DNA of 64,000 bases. Source: Alistipes sp. (GTDB taxonomy: Bacteria; Bacteroidota; Bacteroidia; Bacteroidales; Rikenellaceae). The translations under genes and the position numbers were made by a program. The notes beneath the pieces were generated by a model. That model searched no databases. It had not been told where the DNA came from and saw nothing but the letters and a program-made list of their open reading frames with translations. Below are positions 61,568 through 64,000 of the stretch, piece by piece (position 1 is the stretch's first letter; every line of letters starts with the position of its first letter). Location of the stretch: assembly GCA_022767745.1 (NCBI GenBank), contig JALENN010000006.1, positions 248,001-312,000 on the forward strand. The letters are read 5' to 3'.

Positions 61568-62101
61568 CTATCGGCCCCCGGCCTTGGCCTTGTTCGCCTC
61601 GGCGGCGGGCTGCGCCGGCTCGATAAGCTGCACCGAGAGGCTGTCGGCCCCGGGCTCGATAACGAAGTCGGCAATGTCGAGCTCGATATTGCGCGGGAAG
61701 GCCTTCGGGAAGACCGAACGTATGCGGCCCAGCTCGATGATGGCCTCCTCCATCGTCAGGTAGCGGCCCACCGACACGGTGAACCACGGGTTCTCGTACG
61801 TGACGTCGATGTTGACGCCCTTGAAGTTCTCCTCGAAGGTCTCCTTCGCCTCGACGGCGTTCTCGCGCGCCTGCTGCGAGTTGTCGAACAGGATAACGAT
61901 CGTGTACCCGTTCACCTTCGTGCGTTTCGTGCGCTGGTCGACGGCACGCACCGCGGCGGCGGCATCCGGCGTCTCGGTCACACGCACGGCATTGCCCCCT
62001 CCGGCCAGACTGCGCTTCAACGACGCTATATCCTGCGCGCAGGCCTCGCGTGCACCCATGGCGCACATGGCCGCAACCAACATAATGACAAATCTTTTCA
62101 T
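61568..62101 (-). CDS. Secreted SPOR-like domain protein
   Basis: A 177-residue exported protein (signal peptide about 1-22, ending REACAQ). Residues about 65-150 read GYTIVILFDNSQQARENAVEAKETF, then NPWFTVSVGRYLTMEEAIIELGRIRSVFPKAF, which has the two-repeat beta-alpha-beta shape and V-x-V-G-x-(F/Y) core of SPOR domains that bind denuded peptidoglycan. It could be a septal or wall-associated protein. The 358-residue track ORF adds an upstream shadow. It is preceded at 17 bp by the lipoprotein gene. Confidence 0.7.
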   Translation of the reverse strand: MKRFVIMLVAAMCAMGAREACAQDIASLKRSLAGGGNAVRVTETPDAAAAVRAVDQRTKRTKVNGYTIVILFDNSQQARENAVEAKETFEENFKGVNIDVTYENPWFTVSVGRYLTMEEAIIELGRIRSVFPKAFPRNIELDIADFVIEPGADSLSVQLIEPAQPAAEANKAKAGGR

Positions 62102-62118
62102 CGCTTTATTATTCGTTC

Positions 62119-62691
62119 TTACTGTTTTTCCTCTCCTGTGGCCGCACCGCCGCCCGACACGCGATCGAGCACCTGCCACATGCGCTGCATCCCGGACTCG
62201 GGCAACAGCCCCTCCAGCGTCGCGGGGCCGTCGCCCACGCGTCCGCGCCACATGCCGCGCCGCACCTCGATCTCCCAGTCGAGCGATACGGCCCCCGCAT
62301 CGCGACGCTCGATGGCCGAGCGCAGTGACAGAGCCGAGGCGTTGCGCGCGATACGCAGCCGCAGCGGCACCAGCACACGCCACTGCCCGCGCTCGGGAAT
62401 GCGCACCCGCTCCTGCAGCACCAGCACCGCGGCACGCCCGCCGCCGCACGTCACGCGCAGCCGCCCGCCGCGCAGCACCACGGCCGCACCCGGGTTGTCG
62501 ATCGTAAGGCGCACCGTCATGCCCGACGGCCACCCGGCCTCCGTCCCGGCGTCGGCACCGGACGCCGCGCCCGACGGCATGGGCCACTCGGCCTCCACGA
62601 TCTCGAAGCCCGTCACCGAGGGCATGCGCCTCTCGCCGCCGCACGACACCAGCAGCAGCGCTGCAGTCAATATGGCAATTATACGTTTCAC
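62119..62691 (-). CDS. Small lipoprotein, LEA/WHy-like fold possible
   Basis: A 190-residue lipoprotein starting at GTG (MKRIIAILTAALLLVSCGG, lipobox LVSC). It starts 3 bp after the menG stop, so it is probably translated by coupling. The mature part, MTVRLTIDNPGAAVVLRGGRLRVTCGG, has the N-P-x(4-6)-V-x-x-G pattern seen in late-embryogenesis-abundant/water-stress (WHy) domains; this is a weak resemblance only. Arg-rich throughout. Function unknown. Confidence 0.6.
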   Translation of the reverse strand: MKRIIAILTAALLLVSCGGERRMPSVTGFEIVEAEWPMPSGAASGADAGTEAGWPSGMTVRLTIDNPGAAVVLRGGRLRVTCGGGRAAVLVLQERVRIPERGQWRVLVPLRLRIARNASALSLRSAIERRDAGAVSLDWEIEVRRGMWRGRVGDGPATLEGLLPESGMQRMWQVLDRVSGGGAATGEEKQ

Positions 62692-62694
62692 GGC

Positions 62695-63417
62695 CTATGC
62701 TTTACGTCCGACATATATCTGCGCAATGCCCAGGCAGAGCGAGCGGCGGCGGCACTCGGCGAAGCCCACGCCGCGCATGATCTCAAGGAAGCGTTCGGGC
62801 GCGGGGAACTCCTCGATCGAGGCGGGCAGGTAGCCGTAGGCCTGCTTGTCGTGCGAGACAAGCCCCCCGACCGGGCGCAGGATCTTGTCGGAATAGAACT
62901 CATAGAGGCGGCGCACTACGGGGTTGCGCGGCGTCGAGAACTCCAGCACCACCAGCTGGCCCCCCGGGCGCAGCACGCGCAGCGCCTCCGACAGCCCCGC
63001 CTCCATGTTGCCGAAGTTGCGCACACCGAAGGCCACCGTCACGGCATCGACCGAGCCGTTGCCCAGGTCGAGGCGCTCGGCATCGCCCTGATAGAGCGCC
63101 ACATGGTCGTCGAGACCCTGACGGCGCACCTTCTCCGACGCCTCGGAGAGCATCTTCTCCGACAGGTCGACACCCATCACCCGCGCGTTGGGCATGCGCT
63201 TGGCCATGAGTATGGCCAGGTCGCCCGTGCCCGTGGCCAGGTCGAGAATATGGCGCGGATGGCTGCGGCGCACGATGCGCATGACGCGGCGGCGCCACAC
63301 GCGGTCGATCGACAGCGACAGGATATGGTTCAGGCGGTCGTACGTCGGCGCTATGTTGTCGAACATGCGTCGGACCTCCTCCTTCTTGCCCGCATTGGGC
63401 GTATTGTACGGTTTCAT
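62695..63417 (-). CDS. menG: Demethylmenaquinone methyltransferase (UbiE/MenG)
   Basis: Last step of menaquinone synthesis: C-methylation of demethylmenaquinone with SAM. RRMFDNIAPTYDRLNHILSLSIDRVWRR, the SAM loop ILDLATGTGDLAILMAKR, VDAVTVAFGVRNFGNM and VVLEFSTPRNPVVRRLYEFYSDKILRPVGGLVS are the family signatures. 240 residues, complete. It fits the mqnB/mqnD futalosine genes 37 kb away. Because the window shows menaquinone and no ubiquinone genes, MenG is preferred over UbiE as the role. Confidence 0.96.
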   Translation of the reverse strand: MKPYNTPNAGKKEEVRRMFDNIAPTYDRLNHILSLSIDRVWRRRVMRIVRRSHPRHILDLATGTGDLAILMAKRMPNARVMGVDLSEKMLSEASEKVRRQGLDDHVALYQGDAERLDLGNGSVDAVTVAFGVRNFGNMEAGLSEALRVLRPGGQLVVLEFSTPRNPVVRRLYEFYSDKILRPVGGLVSHDKQAYGYLPASIEEFPAPERFLEIMRGVGFAECRRRSLCLGIAQIYVGRKA

Positions 63418-63453
63418 ATATCGTTTCGGTTCGTTTCCAAAGGTTTGCCGCCC

Positions 63454-64000
63454 CTACTGGCGGTACTTGAGCGACGACTCGGGGCTGATGCGCGCCACGA
63501 TCATCGACGGCAGCGTCATGACGGCCACCGTCACGGCCACGGCCCCCGCGTTGAGCGCCGCAAGCCACCACACGTCGATACGCACGGGCAGCTCCGAGAG
63601 CATGTACCCCTCGGGATCGAGCTTCACGGGCGCAAGCCACGCCTGCAGCCCCACAAGGGCCAGACCCACGGCATTGCCCCACGCCGCGCCGCGCACGAAG
63701 AGCATCGCCGCACGGTAGAGGAATATGCGCCGCACGGCCCCGTTGCGCATGCCCATGGCCTTCAGCACGCCGATCATGCCCGTGCGGTCGAGCACCATGA
63801 TAAGCATAGCCGAGGCCATGTTGAAGAGCACCACGGCCATCATCACGGCCAGTATGACGCGGGCGTTGACGTCGTGCGTCTTCAGCCAGTCGAAGACCAC
63901 GGGGTAACGCTCCGCCAGGGTCACGGCGGCGGCCGACCCCACGCTCTGGTCGCCGTCCTCGTAGAAGGCCGCCTCGATGGCCATCTCGGCCGCCGCGGCG
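63454..64000 (-). CDS. ABC transporter permease, FtsX/LolC-E type, C-terminal part (partial)
   Basis: The gene runs off the right edge. The visible 182 residues show the end of a periplasmic domain, then three membrane helices: VILAVMMAVVLFNMASAMLIMVLDRTGMIGVLKAMGMRN, the next segment with ALVGLQAWLAPVKL, and AVAVTVAVMTLPSMIVARISPESSLKYRQ. The GMIGVLKAMGMRNGAVRRIF loop (coupling helix) and the closing A-R-I-x-P-x-x-x-L-K are typical of the FtsX/LolCE permease superfamily. A lipoprotein-releasing role is plausible but unproven. Confidence 0.8.
   Translation of the reverse strand, partial: AAAAEMAIEAAFYEDGDQSVGSAAAVTLAERYPVVFDWLKTHDVNARVILAVMMAVVLFNMASAMLIMVLDRTGMIGVLKAMGMRNGAVRRIFLYRAAMLFVRGAAWGNAVGLALVGLQAWLAPVKLDPEGYMLSELPVRIDVWWLAALNAGAVAVTVAVMTLPSMIVARISPESSLKYRQ

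Noticed and set aside
1-64000. tRNA, rRNA and complete insertion sequences
   Set aside because: Looked for cloverleaf T-arm sequences, rRNA segments and transposase with terminal repeats by eye; none was found, though small RNAs could be missed.

Overview
The window is chromosomal DNA from a high-GC member of the Bacteroidota, most likely Alistipes or a close relative in the Rikenellaceae. This is inferred from three things: Bacteroidota-type promoters (TTTG, about 20 bp, TAnnTTTG) in front of many genes, the protein families present (BamA with paired OmpH/Skp proteins, long LysS, CotH and GH78/GH106/GH30/GH116 lipoproteins or secreted enzymes), and a GC-rich composition in which ATA isoleucine codons stay common. 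No rRNA, tRNA, CRISPR array, complete insertion sequence or phage gene was seen.

Layout. 1-1.4 kb: end of a UxuB-like reductase and uxuA (uronate catabolism). 1.4-5.7 kb (minus): a CotH lipoprotein followed by a GH106-like lipoprotein, with its own consensus promoter. 5.8-17.0 kb (minus): a shortened division/cell-wall (dcw) cluster, rsmH-ftsL-ftsI-murE-mraY-[beta-propeller lipoprotein]-murD-ftsW-hslR, ending at a strong terminator. mraZ is absent at the head, and murG, murC, ftsQ, ftsA and ftsZ are absent at the tail. 17.2-20.3 kb (plus): guaB-guaA. 20.3-21.8 kb: a low-GC island with one secreted TIKI/ChaN-like gene. 21.8-29.9 kb (minus): polyprenyl synthase, a U32 peptidase, an aminopeptidase P, mqnB, a GH78 rhamnosidase and mqnD. 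The mqn genes point to the futalosine route to menaquinone, which menG at 62.7 kb would complete. 30-36.4 kb (plus): ROK kinase, CDF transporter, M28 peptidase, lysS and tpiA. 36.4-38.9 kb: a surface-type lipoprotein (minus) and a GH30 lipoprotein (plus). 38.9-43.5 kb: thioesterase and Sua5/YrdC (minus), yebC (plus), a CCA-adding-type nucleotidyltransferase and pdxJ (minus). 43.6-49.5 kb (plus): nadK, uppS, bamA and two ompH/skp paralogues, an envelope block. 49.6-51.5 kb (plus): two uncharacterised secreted or membrane proteins. 51.5-55 kb (minus): sugar-kinase-like protein with a CBM9-like partner, a PAP2 phosphatase and an HdeD-like protein. 55.2-64 kb (minus): FtsX/LolC-type permease (partial), menG, lipoprotein, SPOR-like protein, HAD phosphatase, GH116, an unassigned clan-A glycosidase and a DUF1080-PHP fusion.

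The best candidates for something undescribed are: the GH116 / unassigned glycosidase / DUF1080-PHP run, which has no SusC/SusD; an array of three GAC-N5-GTC sites spaced 21-22 bp upstream of the HdeD-like gene; a rhamnosidase translationally coupled to mqnD inside a quinone operon; a beta-propeller lipoprotein inside the dcw operon; and a purine-rich degenerate repeat with a G9 tract between the two skp paralogues.

Limits: all family names come from reading motifs by eye. No database search, structure prediction or codon statistics were run.
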